Source: Aquamicrobium zhengzhouense (GTDB lineage: Bacteria; Pseudomonadota; Alphaproteobacteria; Rhizobiales; Rhizobiaceae). Taken from it: 64,000 nt of DNA. Below are positions 45,860 to 55,534 of the stretch, piece by piece; positions within the stretch are counted from its first letter, which is position 1, and every line of letters starts with the position of its first letter. The notes beneath the pieces are model-generated. The model did not search any database, was not told where the DNA came from, and worked only from the letters and a program-made list of their open reading frames with translations. Where the stretch lies: contig NZ_JADGMQ010000016.1 of assembly GCF_016124105.1 (NCBI RefSeq), forward strand, positions 25,038-89,037. Direction: 5' to 3'. Position numbers and translations under genes: made by a program.

Positions 45860-47155
45860 TCAATTGCTCATCTGCGCAGGCAGGATCAGAACCAGCCATG
45901 GCACGAAGACAATCAGTGCGAGCCGCAGGACGTCGACTATGACGAACGGGATGATCCCGCGAAAAATCGTCGTCAGCGGCACGTCACGCAGCGTGGCGCG
46001 GATGACAAACAAGTTCATGCCGATTGGCGGGCAGATGAGGCCGATCTCAACCACCATGACGATGACGATGCCGAACCAGATCGGATCGAAGCCGAGCCCT
46101 ATCACCAGAGGAAAGAACAACGGGACGGTGAGCAGGATCATCGCCAGTTCGTCAAACACTGCGCCGAGCACGATGTAGAAGGCGATGAGGGCAAAGATCA
46201 CACCGATCGGGCTAAGGTTCAGCCAGTTGATTGCGCCGACGACAGCTGACGGCACGCCCGACACGTTGATGAAATTGGCGAAGATCAGCGCCCCAAGCAG
46301 CACCGCCATCAATGTCGCCGTGGTGCGGGCGGTGTTAGCGAGAATCTTGAAGAGCACCGGAACGCTCAAGCCGCCCTTGAACAGCGAGATGACGAACGCA
46401 CCCATTGCGCCGATGCCCGCGGCTTCGGTTGCCGTGAACATGCCGACATAAATGCCGCCCATCACGATGAAGAAGAGCAGGGCAATCGCCCAGACCTTGC
46501 GCAGATAATGGAGCCGCTCGGCCCACGGCATGCGCTCGCCAGCGGGACCTGCCGCAGGATTGCGCCAGACGACATAGCGGACAGCTGCGAGATAGAACAG
46601 GACGCCCAAAATGCCGGGAATGATGCCCGCCATGAACAGCTTGGCGATGCTAGTTTCCGTCATCGTTCCGTAAATCACCATGATCACGGAAGGCGGAATG
46701 AGGATCCCGAGTGTGCCCCCTGCTGCCACGGTCGCGGATGAGAGGCCGTCATCGTACCGATAACGCCGCATCGATGGCAGCGCGATCGACGACATGGTTG
46801 CTGCGGTGGCAAGGCTCGAGCCCGACACGGCGGCAAAGCCGCCGCTGGCGAGGATCGTCGCCATGGCAAGCCCGCCCTTGCGATGGCCGATCAATGCGTT
46901 GGACGCGTTGTAGAGATCGGCAGAGAGGCCTGCATGATTGATCAGATTGCCCATCAGAACGAAGAGCGGCAATACTGACAGGCTGTAGGAAGACAGATTA
47001 TCCCAGACGATCTGGGCACTCATTGCCCCGGCGGGATTGATCCCGACGGTCAGCGCAAAACCAACAAAGCCGACGATTGCCATGCCGAAGGCGAGCGGCA
47101 TCCCGGTGAACAGAAGCGCAAAAAGAGCACCGAAACCTGTCAACGTTGCAGTCAT
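45860..47155 (-). CDS. dctM: TRAP transporter large membrane subunit DctM
   Basis: 431 residues, about twelve to thirteen hydrophobic segments, typical DctM length. The PSVIMVIYGTMTETSIAKLFMAG motif and ICPPIGMNLFVIR mark the family. ATG 47155 overlaps the dctQ stop by 4 nt. It forms the sodium-coupled elevator channel for the acid bound by DctP. Confidence 0.93.
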   Translation of the reverse strand: MTATLTGFGALFALLFTGMPLAFGMAIVGFVGFALTVGINPAGAMSAQIVWDNLSSYSLSVLPLFVLMGNLINHAGLSADLYNASNALIGHRKGGLAMATILASGGFAAVSGSSLATAATMSSIALPSMRRYRYDDGLSSATVAAGGTLGILIPPSVIMVIYGTMTETSIAKLFMAGIIPGILGVLFYLAAVRYVVWRNPAAGPAGERMPWAERLHYLRKVWAIALLFFIVMGGIYVGMFTATEAAGIGAMGAFVISLFKGGLSVPVLFKILANTARTTATLMAVLLGALIFANFINVSGVPSAVVGAINWLNLSPIGVIFALIAFYIVLGAVFDELAMILLTVPLFFPLVIGLGFDPIWFGIVIVMVVEIGLICPPIGMNLFVIRATLRDVPLTTIFRGIIPFVIVDVLRLALIVFVPWLVLILPAQMSN

Positions 47156-47691
47156 GCCGAAGCCCTCATGCTGTCACGCAATGACGCGAAATAGGCGGCG
47201 ACGATCATGACTGCGCTGAGCGCGAATGCGCCGACGCCAAGCCAGGCGACATAGCCGATCGGGAAACGAAGCACCGAGGTCACCTCGCCAAAGGAATCGA
47301 AGCGGCCGGCAAGGCGCGCGAGACGCACCGCGATATAGCCGCAGCAAACCGCCATGCCGCCGGAAATGAGACCGTCGCGCACGATCTTCACCCATCCAGA
47401 GAAGGCGTTTTCAAACAGGCCGACGGTGATATGCAGCCCACGTAAGGCCACGGAGGGCAGCGCGAGAAAAACCACTGTCGCCATGGCGAGCTGGGTCATT
47501 TCATAGGCGAAGCCCAATGGTGAATGGAGGAAATAGCGGCCTGCAACGTCGGCAAACGTCATCGCCATCATGCCAAGAAGAACGATGCCGGCTGCAGTCA
47601 TGCAGAGCGTGTCGGCCACCTTGAGAACGGCATTTTCTGGAGGACGACCGTGGTCATCCTCCAGCGCCGGATTTTCGGTATTTCCGGTCAT
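47152..47691 (-). CDS. dctQ: TRAP transporter small membrane subunit DctQ
   Basis: 179 residues with four hydrophobic segments and the DctQ features GRYFLHSPLGFAYEMTQLAM and LPSVALRGLHITV. It starts 10 nt after dctP and overlaps dctM by 4 nt. The N-terminal 25 residues are hydrophilic and acidic. Confidence 0.9.
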   Translation of the reverse strand: MTGNTENPALEDDHGRPPENAVLKVADTLCMTAAGIVLLGMMAMTFADVAGRYFLHSPLGFAYEMTQLAMATVVFLALPSVALRGLHITVGLFENAFSGWVKIVRDGLISGGMAVCCGYIAVRLARLAGRFDSFGEVTSVLRFPIGYVAWLGVGAFALSAVMIVAAYFASLRDSMRASA

Positions 47692-47701
47692 GATTGCATA
47701 T

Positions 47702-48742
47702 CTACTTCTTCAGCTCGGCCACCTGAGCGCGGAAGTATTCCAGCGCAGCCCTGCCATCGATGCCGGTCTTGTCAGCTGTTTCGATCCAGCTGGCTTCCAT
47801 GCTCGCCAGCTTTTCCTTGAGATCGGCAACAAAGGCATCGTCGGCTACAAGAAACTGGGTGCCGGCAGCTTCCATTTTCGCTCGGGATTCGGCGTCAGCC
47901 TGGTCCTGTGCGATGCCGGCGAGACGGGCCAGATGCTCGCCCGATACGCTCAACACCTTTTCCTGATCCTCCGGCGAGAGCTTCGCGAAAGAGTCAGGGT
48001 TCGCCGCAACGAACCAGACGGAAGAGTAGAGGCCTCCTGGAACCTTCGTTGAATATTTGATCAGCGATTCCAGCTTGAAGCTCGGCACGGCCTCATAGGG
48101 AAGCAGCGTGCCGTCGGCGATCCCTTGCGAAAGGACTTCATAGGTTTCGCCCGCTGGCACGGCGATATTCACACCACCGAGCAAGGTGTTTACCTGCTGA
48201 ACCAGACCACCTCCGACGCGGAACTTCTTGCCGACGTAGTTTTCAAGGCTAGTCACCGGACCGGCAGCTTCGCCAGTCATGATATGACCGGTGCCATTGG
48301 CATAAATGCCCAGCATGACGACACCCTTGTATTCGTCAGCCGCCTCGAAATACTCCTTATGCGTGCGCCACAGAGCGACCGAAAGTTCTTCGGCTGTCTC
48401 TCCGACGAAGGGAAGCTCGGCAACGCCCGCCAGGTTGAAGCGGCCGGGCGTGTAGCCAAGAACGCCTACAGTGACGTCGGCAATGCCATCGACCGCAAGG
48501 TCATACTGGCGAGGTGGGGCGCCGAGCGACGCGTCAGTCAGTTCGATCTTGACCCGCCCTTCCGTGACCTTCTCCACCTCTTCTGCCCAGGGCAACAGGA
48601 TGTTCACCAATTGCAGGTGGCCCGCCGGCAGCCAGTTGTTCATGCGCAGGATGGTCTGCGCTTCCGCAGCGCCTGCGCCAAATGCCATGCAGATGCTGGT
48701 TGTGGCAGCCAAAGCGGCTGCCTGGATCTTTCCGATAAACAT
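47702..48742 (-). CDS. dctP: TRAP transporter substrate-binding protein DctP
   Basis: 346 residues from ATG 48742 with GGGAGGAGAG upstream; the longer open frame to 48937 runs into the neighbour and is arginine-rich shadow. A signal peptide spans about residues 1-29 (to AEAQ). The mature protein has the DctP features TILRMNNWLPAGH and GKKFRVGGGLVQQVNTLLG; that segment's basic residue normally binds the carboxylate. It belongs to the large DctP group whose ligands include hydroxy acids and aromatic acids. Ligand not determined. Confidence 0.9.
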   Translation of the reverse strand: MFIGKIQAAALAATTSICMAFGAGAAEAQTILRMNNWLPAGHLQLVNILLPWAEEVEKVTEGRVKIELTDASLGAPPRQYDLAVDGIADVTVGVLGYTPGRFNLAGVAELPFVGETAEELSVALWRTHKEYFEAADEYKGVVMLGIYANGTGHIMTGEAAGPVTSLENYVGKKFRVGGGLVQQVNTLLGGVNIAVPAGETYEVLSQGIADGTLLPYEAVPSFKLESLIKYSTKVPGGLYSSVWFVAANPDSFAKLSPEDQEKVLSVSGEHLARLAGIAQDQADAESRAKMEAAGTQFLVADDAFVADLKEKLASMEASWIETADKTGIDGRAALEYFRAQVAELKK

Positions 48743-48776
48743 GGTCTCTCCTCCCGTTGGACCTTGAAAGCTGCGA

Positions 48777-49670
48777 CTACCTCCCAGAGGCCGCCTCTTC
48801 CCAAACCTTGAAAGCTTCGGTGTGGTCTTTCGCCCCGCCGATGGTGTCCTGTGCCCTCTCCCACCAGGCGATGGTCTGGGCGACGAGTGGCAGGTCTGCG
48901 CCGAGCGATGTGGAAATATCTGCCGCGATGCGGACATCCTTGGTCAGCAATGCGAGGCCAAAGCCCGACGCGTAGCCTCCTTCGACAACTTCCGTCTTGA
49001 TCGTCTTTTCGGTGCTGAAATTGCGGCCCGTCGAAACATTCATGATTTCGAGCGCGATTGCCGGATCAAGACCCAGCATCTTGCCCATGATCAGCGCTTC
49101 CGAAGCTGCAGCGAAGCCAGCGGCTGCAACGTAATTGTTCAGCGCTTTCATCGCGTGTCCTGTCCCGACAGAACCGGTGCGGAAGATCATGTTGCCCATC
49201 GTCTTCAGGACAGGCTCGGCAAGATCAAAATCGGCATCCGAGTTTGCGCCGACCATCAACGTCAGGGTGCCGGTCGTCGCGCGGGGCACAGCGCCAGAGA
49301 CCGGGGCGTCCACAAACCGGATCCCCTTCTGTGCAAGCGCTTCGGCCAAGTCACGCGAACCCGCCGGCACTGAAGAACTCATGTCGATCAGGAGCGAGCC
49401 GGGCTTCAGCGTCGTTGCAAAACCGCCCTGTCCGATCGCCGCATCCGTGACGATCTTGCCGGTTGGCAACATGGTGACGACCACGTCCACAGCCGAACCA
49501 AGCTCGGCAAGGCTTGCTGCCGGTGTCGCACCGATCGCGGCCGCATGAGCCTTCGTCCGAGCCGCGTCCACGTCATAGACCACGACGTCATAGCCCGCCT
49601 TGGCAATGTTGGCCGACATGGGAGCACCCATGTTTCCAAGGCCCGCAAATCCGATCTTCTGCGTTGTCAT
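48777..49670 (-). CDS. NAD(P)-dependent beta-hydroxyacid dehydrogenase (3-hydroxyisobutyrate/tartronate-semialdehyde reductase type)
   Basis: 297 residues. The N-terminal GFAGLGNMGAPMSANIAKAGYD is the NAD-binding motif, followed by the substrate motif RFVDAPVSGAVPRATTGTLTLMVG and the catalytic lysine region GTGHAMKALNNYV. Such enzymes oxidise a 3-hydroxy acid to the semialdehyde or reduce tartronate semialdehyde. With the aldehyde dehydrogenase in the same operon, a route from hydroxy acid to semialdehyde to acid is plausible. It ends 34 nt before dctP. Confidence 0.9.
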   Translation of the reverse strand: MTTQKIGFAGLGNMGAPMSANIAKAGYDVVVYDVDAARTKAHAAAIGATPAASLAELGSAVDVVVTMLPTGKIVTDAAIGQGGFATTLKPGSLLIDMSSSVPAGSRDLAEALAQKGIRFVDAPVSGAVPRATTGTLTLMVGANSDADFDLAEPVLKTMGNMIFRTGSVGTGHAMKALNNYVAAAGFAAASEALIMGKMLGLDPAIALEIMNVSTGRNFSTEKTIKTEVVEGGYASGFGLALLTKDVRIAADISTSLGADLPLVAQTIAWWERAQDTIGGAKDHTEAFKVWEEAASGR

Positions 49671-49678
49671 GAGATCAC

Positions 49679-50059
49679 CTATTTCACGCCGAGTTCGTTG
49701 AGCGTGGCTTCACAGGCGACCATGCCGTCGACCATCAGCGGAATGCCGCAATAGGGGAATGCGTGCAGGAAAAGCTCTTTCAGTTCCTCGCGCGTTGCAC
49801 CATTGGCGACGGCGCCGCGTGTATGGATCTTCACCTCATGGGTGCGACCGGTCGCGACCAGCATTGCCAAGGTGATCAGGCTGCGCGTCTTGAGGTCGAG
49901 CGCCGGACGCTGCCAGATTTCACCAAAGCAGATACGGGTGACGATGTCCTGGATCGGCTCCATCATGTCCGAAGCATTGGCGTGATGGTCGTCGGCGCCT
50001 TCCTTACCGAACATCTTGCGCCGCAGATCCAGCCCGGAATCGAAACTTGAGTTAGTCAT
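49679..50059 (-). CDS. Carboxymuconolactone decarboxylase family protein
   Basis: 126 residues, the length of gamma-carboxymuconolactone decarboxylase (PcaC). The segments LITLAMLVATGRTHEVKIHTRGAVANG and ELFLHAFPYCGIP match the family, including the conserved His and Cys, while the single Cys excludes the AhpD thiol-peroxidase type with its CxxC. No other beta-ketoadipate gene is nearby, so it may decarboxylate or isomerise a related lactone or keto acid. First gene of the TRAP operon. Confidence 0.85.
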   Translation of the reverse strand: MTNSSFDSGLDLRRKMFGKEGADDHHANASDMMEPIQDIVTRICFGEIWQRPALDLKTRSLITLAMLVATGRTHEVKIHTRGAVANGATREELKELFLHAFPYCGIPLMVDGMVACEATLNELGVK

Positions 50060-50254
50060 TTAACATATTCTCCATCTGGCGAGTGACCGCCCCGCGCGAG
50101 CGCATAAAACGCTGCGATCCCACGTTCCGGATCTTTTACGGGGTTCCCTGTCGGGCGGGACTGACCTTCCCCGGGGCCACTCCGAGTCAGAAGGTATCTG
50201 CCCATGGGGAAAGAACAATGGAAAGACCTCAAATTGTGGATTTGAAAAACCCGA

Positions 50255-50281
50255 TCAGTTAACATGTGATCGATCAACTGA
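50255..50281. promoter_or_regulatory. Inverted repeat in the divergent LysR / TRAP-operon region
   Basis: TCAGTT (50255-50260) and AACTGA (50276-50281) around a 15-nt centre, located 18 nt before the LysR start and about 195 nt upstream of the carboxymuconolactone decarboxylase-like gene. A candidate LysR box. Confidence 0.4.
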
Positions 50282-50298
50282 GCGGCGAGGTTAATTCG

Positions 50299-51234
50299 AT
50301 GACGCGATCCCCGTTAAAAGAGACAACAACACCGCTGCAGACGGACTTCGCGGCCCTCCACGTCCTCAAATGCGTCCACGATGCGCGATCGATCCGGGGC
50401 GCTGCCGAAGCGCTTGACAAGAACCAGTCAACGATCAGCTATACGATCGACCGGCTGCGCCAGACCTTCGATGACCCGCTATTCGTCAGGCTTGGTCGCG
50501 GCATTGTGCCGACGCCGCGCTGCACCGCGATCGTGAAGGGGGCCGAGGAACTTCTGGCGCGCTTCGAGACGCTCCTGGCGGTGGAGGAGTTTGATCCGTC
50601 GGTGTCGGGAGATCGGATTACATTGTCGTGCAATTTCTATGAACGAAGCATCTTCCTGCCGAGGCTGATGAGCCAGATCAGAAAGGACGCCCCCAACATT
50701 CGCCTCATCGTTATCCAGGCGAATTCCGAAGGTCATCGCCAGCTTGAGAACGGAGAGTGCGACGTCGTGATCGCACCTTTGACCGCAGAAGCTTCAGGCA
50801 TCTACTCAAGCGAGCTCCTGCGGGAGCGCTATGCATGTTTCGTTGCACCGGGATCTCGCTTTACCCGCGAACCTCTGACGCTGACGGCATTTGAGAAGAG
50901 CAAGCATATTCTGGTGCGCCACGCGCCCCACTGGCGTCCCTATTATCGCGAGACCCTCGACCGGCTTGGCGTCTCCCTTGATATTGCACTTGAGGTCCCC
51001 TCATTCGGGATCGTCGATCACATCGTCGAAAACTGCGATCTCATCTTCACCGCTTCGGCCGGGTTCGAACGGATCTTCTCGCCAAGGCTGACAATGATCC
51101 CCGCTCCCTTCGACTGTGATTTCCCGATCCGGATGTCATGGGCAGCACGCACCCACAAATCCCCCTCTCACGTCTGGCTCCGCTCGCTGATTTCACAGAT
51201 CGCAAGCGACCTTCGAAAGGAAGGAGGAAATTGA
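50299..51234 (+). CDS. LysR-family regulator
   Basis: 311 residues from ATG 50299 (GAGG upstream); a GTG at 50266 is possible but lacks a ribosome site. The N-terminal helix-turn-helix reads FAALHVLKCVHDARSIRGAAEALDKNQSTISYTIDRLR, longer-winged NodD/TdcA-like group, and the effector domain follows. It diverges from the TRAP operon and is the natural candidate for its control. The ligand is unknown. Confidence 0.85.
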   Translation: MTRSPLKETTTPLQTDFAALHVLKCVHDARSIRGAAEALDKNQSTISYTIDRLRQTFDDPLFVRLGRGIVPTPRCTAIVKGAEELLARFETLLAVEEFDPSVSGDRITLSCNFYERSIFLPRLMSQIRKDAPNIRLIVIQANSEGHRQLENGECDVVIAPLTAEASGIYSSELLRERYACFVAPGSRFTREPLTLTAFEKSKHILVRHAPHWRPYYRETLDRLGVSLDIALEVPSFGIVDHIVENCDLIFTASAGFERIFSPRLTMIPAPFDCDFPIRMSWAARTHKSPSHVWLRSLISQIASDLRKEGGN

Positions 51235-51308
51235 TGCGTCGGCCGCGAAGGCTGTATCTGCTCGGCCGTGTGAGGCAGGCGCGATCTAAGCGTCCCCGCA
51301 AATCCGAA

Positions 51309-51344
51309 GCGCTGAAGGACGCCAATCCTTCAGCGCATTCTTAT
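51309..51344 (+). terminator. Rho-independent terminator after the LysR gene
   Basis: Perfect 11-bp stem GCGCTGAAGGA (51309-51319) / TCCTTCAGCGC (51326-51336), 6-nt loop, then ATTCTTAT. Confidence 0.75.
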
Positions 51345-51390
51345 CTTGGCGTTGCCGTAGTTGGCGAAATCCAGACGGTGAGTGACTGCG

Positions 51391-52422
51391 TTAGCCGTTG
51401 GCGAAACCCGTCAGTAAGCCAACGGCGTTGATGCCGATTTCGTCGACGGCGTAACCGCCTTCCATGACGAAGAGGGTTGGGAGGCCGAGTTTAGCGATGC
51501 GGCGACCGATGGCAGGGTAATCGCTGCTTTTCAGTTTGAACTGGCTGATCGGGTCCTTCTCAAACGTATCGACACCGAGCGATACGACAACCACATCCGG
51601 TGCATAGGCTGCAAGTTTGCGGCACGCGTCTTCCAGCGCTTCGCTCCACACGTCGAAGGTCGTGCCAAAGGGCATCGGATAGTTGATGTTGAACCCGTCG
51701 CCCTCCCCTTCGCCTTTCTCGTCGGCATGGCCGAGAAAAAACGGATACTCGTTTTTCGGATCGCCGTGGAGGTTCAGGACCTGCACGTCGCTACGGCAAT
51801 AGAAGATCTGCTGGGTGCCATTGCCATGGTGGTAGTCGACATCAAGAATGGAGACGCGGGCGGCGCCCTGATCGAGGAACCACTGCGCCGCGACGGCCGC
51901 ATTGTTTATGTAGCAATAGCCACCCATGAATGCGTCGCCCGCATGATGGCCGGGCGGGCGACAAAGGGCAAAGGCGCTTCGTTCGCCTGCCTTCACCAGA
52001 CCAGACGCGGTGAGCGCGACCTCGTAGGAAGATTTCACGGCCTCCCACGTTCCCTTCACGAAGGGCGCGCCGCCATCGAATGAATAATGGCCTAGCCGGG
52101 CTTCGATGGCTTCGGGAACAACGTCACCGCGCAGGCCGCGCGTCGGCCAGGTGAAGGGAAGCGCTGAGCCCGCCCGCCCCGATGCCTCCCAGGCCGGATA
52201 GACGGTCGGCAGGAAGTCAATGTAGTTCGGGGCGTGAACGCGCTTTGCTGCGGTCAAATCATGTGGCTGCGGCGGCAGGATCTCGCCAAGCTTTTCGGTT
52301 TCGACGCGCGCGCGAATGATCTCAGCCCGCGATGGCATTTCGAAACCGGGCACCAGGGCACCGGCCACGAGTTCCATCGTTCCTCCATGTCCGGCGTGCA
52401 GCGGCGAGTAAACGGTCTTCAT
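51391..52422 (-). CDS. Histone-deacetylase-family amidohydrolase (acetylpolyamine amidohydrolase type)
   Basis: 343 residues from ATG 52422 with GGAGAGGAA upstream; the longer frame to 52557 is shadow. The zinc-hydrolase motifs are CRPPGHHAG (the general-base His pair), YINNAAVAA, DVDYHHGNGT (zinc Asp and His), LGVDTFEKDP (zinc Asp) and EGGYAV (transition-state Tyr). Bacterial AphA-type members remove acetyl groups from acetylputrescine, acetylcadaverine or acetylspermidine. It diverges from potABCD, which strongly suggests acetylated polyamine use. Confidence 0.9.
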   Translation of the reverse strand: MKTVYSPLHAGHGGTMELVAGALVPGFEMPSRAEIIRARVETEKLGEILPPQPHDLTAAKRVHAPNYIDFLPTVYPAWEASGRAGSALPFTWPTRGLRGDVVPEAIEARLGHYSFDGGAPFVKGTWEAVKSSYEVALTASGLVKAGERSAFALCRPPGHHAGDAFMGGYCYINNAAVAAQWFLDQGAARVSILDVDYHHGNGTQQIFYCRSDVQVLNLHGDPKNEYPFFLGHADEKGEGEGDGFNINYPMPFGTTFDVWSEALEDACRKLAAYAPDVVVVSLGVDTFEKDPISQFKLKSSDYPAIGRRIAKLGLPTLFVMEGGYAVDEIGINAVGLLTGFANG

Positions 52423-52679
52423 GACTTTCCTCTCCCAAGTGTCCGGCGAGATAAAAGCGCGGAGGGCGAGGGCTGGCAAGCACTGAAACCAATAGGTGGC
52501 GGGATTCTGGCACAGGGAGAGCAAGTCTCTGCGTAACATGCTTCGAGTCATCGCCACTTGAATATTTGCAGATCACTTCGCCGACCCTAGTTGCCAAGCA
52601 GGGCGCGGTGTGATGACATTTCGCTGGCAACGAACTCGCCGCCAAGAGCGGGTGCCTGACACGAAGAATGGGGTAATGC

Positions 52680-53780
52680 GTGCCGGATCAACCGCAGAGG
52701 GATGCCATCGACGTCCGCGGCGTGCGGAAGGTCTTCGGTGCCGGTGATTATGCCGTGACAGCGCTGGACACAGTCTCGGTGTCCATTCGCGAGAACGAAT
52801 TCTTCACCCTGCTCGGGCCGTCGGGCTGCGGCAAGACCACCTTGCTGCGCCTCATTGCCGGCTTCGAATATCCGAGCGAAGGGGAAATCCTTCTCTATGG
52901 CCAAGACATTGCCGGCCTTCCGCCTCACAAGCGACCGGTTAACACCGTGTTTCAGTCCTATGCGCTGTTTCCGCACATGACGGTGGCGGAGAACATTTCG
53001 TTTGGTCTCGAAATGCTGAACAGGCCGAAGGACGAGATCAAGACGCGGGTTTCCGAGATGCTCAGCCTCGTTCGCATGGAGGAGCTTGCCAACCGTCGCA
53101 CCAGCCAGATCTCCGGCGGGCAGCAGCAACGGGTAGCTCTTGCGCGCGCGCTCGCACCGCAGCCGAAGGTGCTCTTGCTAGACGAGCCGCTTTCGGCGCT
53201 GGACTACAAGCTGCGCAAAGGCATGCAGATCGAGTTAAAGCGCTTGCAGCACGAAACCGGCATTACCTTCATCTTCGTCACCCATGACCAGGAAGAAGCG
53301 CTGACCATGTCCGACCGCATCGCCGTCATGTCGGCTGGAAAGATCCTGCAGGTCGGCTCCCCTCGCGACATCTATGATCGCCCGGCAGAACGTTTTGTCG
53401 CTGACTTCATCGGTGAGAGCAATTTCATCGAGGCCGATGTGGTGGGCGTGGATCATGATCGCGCAACGATGCGGCTTTCGTCCGGCGCGGAGATTTCAGC
53501 TGCGATGGCGAAGGGTTCGCCCCCATCTGCCCGGGCAACGCTGGTGGTTCGCCCCGAACATGCCCGCATCGTGCCGGAAGGCGCTGCAGCATCGCTCAAT
53601 GGCACGGTCGAAAACGTCGTCTATCTGGGAACGGACACCCATTTCCACATCAAGATCGATGACGGCTCGACGTTTGTCGTGCGACAGCAAAACAGTGCGG
53701 ATGCAGGCCCTAGCCTGTCGCCCGGCCTGCGCGCAGGGGTGCTGATCAGCTCCGACGCCGCACAGCTTCTCAGGAGTTGA
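52680..53780 (+). CDS. potA: Polyamine-type ABC transporter ATPase (PotA family)
   Basis: 366 residues. Walker [10 protein letters not shown], signature [14 protein letters not shown] and Walker [13 protein letters not shown] lie in the N-terminal ATPase; a C-terminal TOBE-like domain covers about 280-360. The start is the GTG at 52680. The opening ([19 protein letters not shown]) and the [12 protein letters not shown] segment are typical of spermidine/putrescine or related ATPases. First gene of a four-gene operon with potB, potC and potD. Confidence 0.9.
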   Translation: MPDQPQRDAIDVRGVRKVFGAGDYAVTALDTVSVSIRENEFFTLLGPSGCGKTTLLRLIAGFEYPSEGEILLYGQDIAGLPPHKRPVNTVFQSYALFPHMTVAENISFGLEMLNRPKDEIKTRVSEMLSLVRMEELANRRTSQISGGQQQRVALARALAPQPKVLLLDEPLSALDYKLRKGMQIELKRLQHETGITFIFVTHDQEEALTMSDRIAVMSAGKILQVGSPRDIYDRPAERFVADFIGESNFIEADVVGVDHDRATMRLSSGAEISAAMAKGSPPSARATLVVRPEHARIVPEGAAASLNGTVENVVYLGTDTHFHIKIDDGSTFVVRQQNSADAGPSLSPGLRAGVLISSDAAQLLRS

Positions 53781-53782
53781 GT

Positions 53783-54706
53783 ATGGCGAGCGCATCGGAA
53801 ACCGCCCGCGCTGCCGATGCCAAAGACCGTCGCAGCCGCTGGCTGCTTTCAGCGCCCGCGCTTCTCATCATCTTTGTCGCCGCCGTCGGCCCGCTCTTCG
53901 TTATGTTCGCCTATTCCTTCATGGAAAAGGGCGATTATGGGGACGTGAAGTTCGGGATCTTTTCGCTCGACGGCTGGAGTTCAGTTCTCTTGGCGCGCGA
54001 CATCTTCGACGACACGCTCGGCTTTGCCGATGCGCATCTCACTATATTCTGGCGCTCGATCAGCCTGTCATTTTACACGACGCTGCTAACGCTCTTCTTT
54101 GGCTTTCCCACCGCGTATTTCATCGCGACGCGGCCAGCAACGTCACGCGAAATCTGGGTGTTCCTCGTCACCATCCCGTTCTGGACCAACCTTCTGATCC
54201 GCACCTTCGCGATGCAGCAGGTGATCCGCAATGAGGGGCTCGTCAATACCGCGCTGATCTCGGTTGGCATCATCGACCGGCCTTTGCAGATCATGAACAC
54301 CGACGTCGCGATCCTGCTTGGCATGACCTATGTCTACCTGCCGCTGATGGTGCTGCCGCTCTATGCGAGCATCGAAAAGCTCGATTTCAAGCTGGTCGAG
54401 GCGGGATACGATCTTTACGCCTCCCGGTGGCAGGTGCTGCGGCGCATCGTGATACCTTTGGTCAAGCCCGGCATTGTCGCAGGCTCAATCCTCGTTTTTA
54501 TCCCCTCGCTTGGCGCCTATGTCATTCCGCGCGTCCTTGGCGGCGGCAAGAGCATGATGCTCGGCAATCTGATCGAGCTGCAGTTTGGCGCGGGCAGGAA
54601 CTGGCCGCTTGGAGCCGCGATCTCGATAACGCTGATGGCCCTGGTGATGATCGCGCTCCTGATCTACGTCCGGAACGTCTCGCGCACGGAGAGCGGGCAT
54701 GGCTAG
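53783..54706 (+). CDS. potB: Polyamine ABC transporter permease (PotB family)
   Basis: 307 residues from ATG 53783, 6 nt after AGGAG; a TTG at 53777 inside the potA stop overlap is less likely. Six membrane segments; the EAA loop reads EAGYDLYASRWQVLRRIVIPLVKPG, as in PotB. It starts 2 nt after potA and its end overlaps potC by 8 nt. Confidence 0.9.
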   Translation: MASASETARAADAKDRRSRWLLSAPALLIIFVAAVGPLFVMFAYSFMEKGDYGDVKFGIFSLDGWSSVLLARDIFDDTLGFADAHLTIFWRSISLSFYTTLLTLFFGFPTAYFIATRPATSREIWVFLVTIPFWTNLLIRTFAMQQVIRNEGLVNTALISVGIIDRPLQIMNTDVAILLGMTYVYLPLMVLPLYASIEKLDFKLVEAGYDLYASRWQVLRRIVIPLVKPGIVAGSILVFIPSLGAYVIPRVLGGGKSMMLGNLIELQFGAGRNWPLGAAISITLMALVMIALLIYVRNVSRTESGHG

Positions 54707-55505
54707 GCGTCGCAATTTCGACATTCGCGTACAACCGGGCTTCGGGTTGATCGCGCTCTTCACCTTCTTCTCGCTCTATCTGCCGATCGCCGCTCTCGTT
54801 GCCTATTCCGTCAACGCCGCCGACTCGCTGTCGCGTTGGGACGGGCTATCGCTGCGCTGGTTCATTTCCGCCTGGAACAACCAGGCGGTGCAAGATGCCT
54901 CGATACGCTCGCTGATCCTGGCCGCCTGGGCCGCGACATTTGCGACGATTGCGGCGACCATGGCAGCGCTGGCAACGACGCGTACGCCGCGCTACCCGGG
55001 CCTCACGCTCAAATACGCGTTCATCAACCAGCCACTGATGGTGCCGGAGATCGTCACCGGCGTTGCGCTGCTGATCGTCTTCTCGCGTATCAAGGTCTGG
55101 ACCGGCTATTCGGGCCTGGGCTATTTGATCCTCGCGCACACGGCGTTTTGCATCCCCTTTGCCTATCTGCCCATCCGGGCGCGGCTCGAAAACATGGATC
55201 TGACGCTCGAGAGCGCCGCCGCAGACCTTTACGCTACCCCCTGGCGCACCTTTCGCCGCGTAACGCTGCCGCTGTTGCGCCCGGCAATCATTGCCGGGTT
55301 CATGCTCGCCTTCGTCATTTCGCTGGACGATGTCGTCATCACCGAATTCGTCAAATCGGGCGGTCAAGACACGCTGCCGACCTACATGCTCGGCCAGCTT
55401 CGGCGCGAGACCAGCCCGGAAATCAACGCCATCGCGACCGTTTTCCTCGCGCTCTCGGTCGCGCTCGTCACCCTGTTCTATTTCGTCAATCGGCGAAGGC
55501 CCTGA
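54699..55505 (+). CDS. potC: Polyamine ABC transporter permease (PotC family)
   Basis: 268 residues, six membrane segments, EAA loop ESAAADLYATPWRTFRRVTLPLLRPA and the PotC ending ISLDDVVITEFVKSG. The 8-nt overlap with potB indicates coupled translation. It forms the channel with PotB. Confidence 0.92.
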   Translation: MARRRNFDIRVQPGFGLIALFTFFSLYLPIAALVAYSVNAADSLSRWDGLSLRWFISAWNNQAVQDASIRSLILAAWAATFATIAATMAALATTRTPRYPGLTLKYAFINQPLMVPEIVTGVALLIVFSRIKVWTGYSGLGYLILAHTAFCIPFAYLPIRARLENMDLTLESAAADLYATPWRTFRRVTLPLLRPAIIAGFMLAFVISLDDVVITEFVKSGGQDTLPTYMLGQLRRETSPEINAIATVFLALSVALVTLFYFVNRRRP

Positions 55506-55534
55506 ACCGCCTTGCCAACAATGGGAGAACGGCA

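Noticed and set aside
54836..55534. Upstream extension of the potD frame through potC
   Set aside because: Overlaps potC in another frame; potD has its own ribosome site and signal peptide at 55535.
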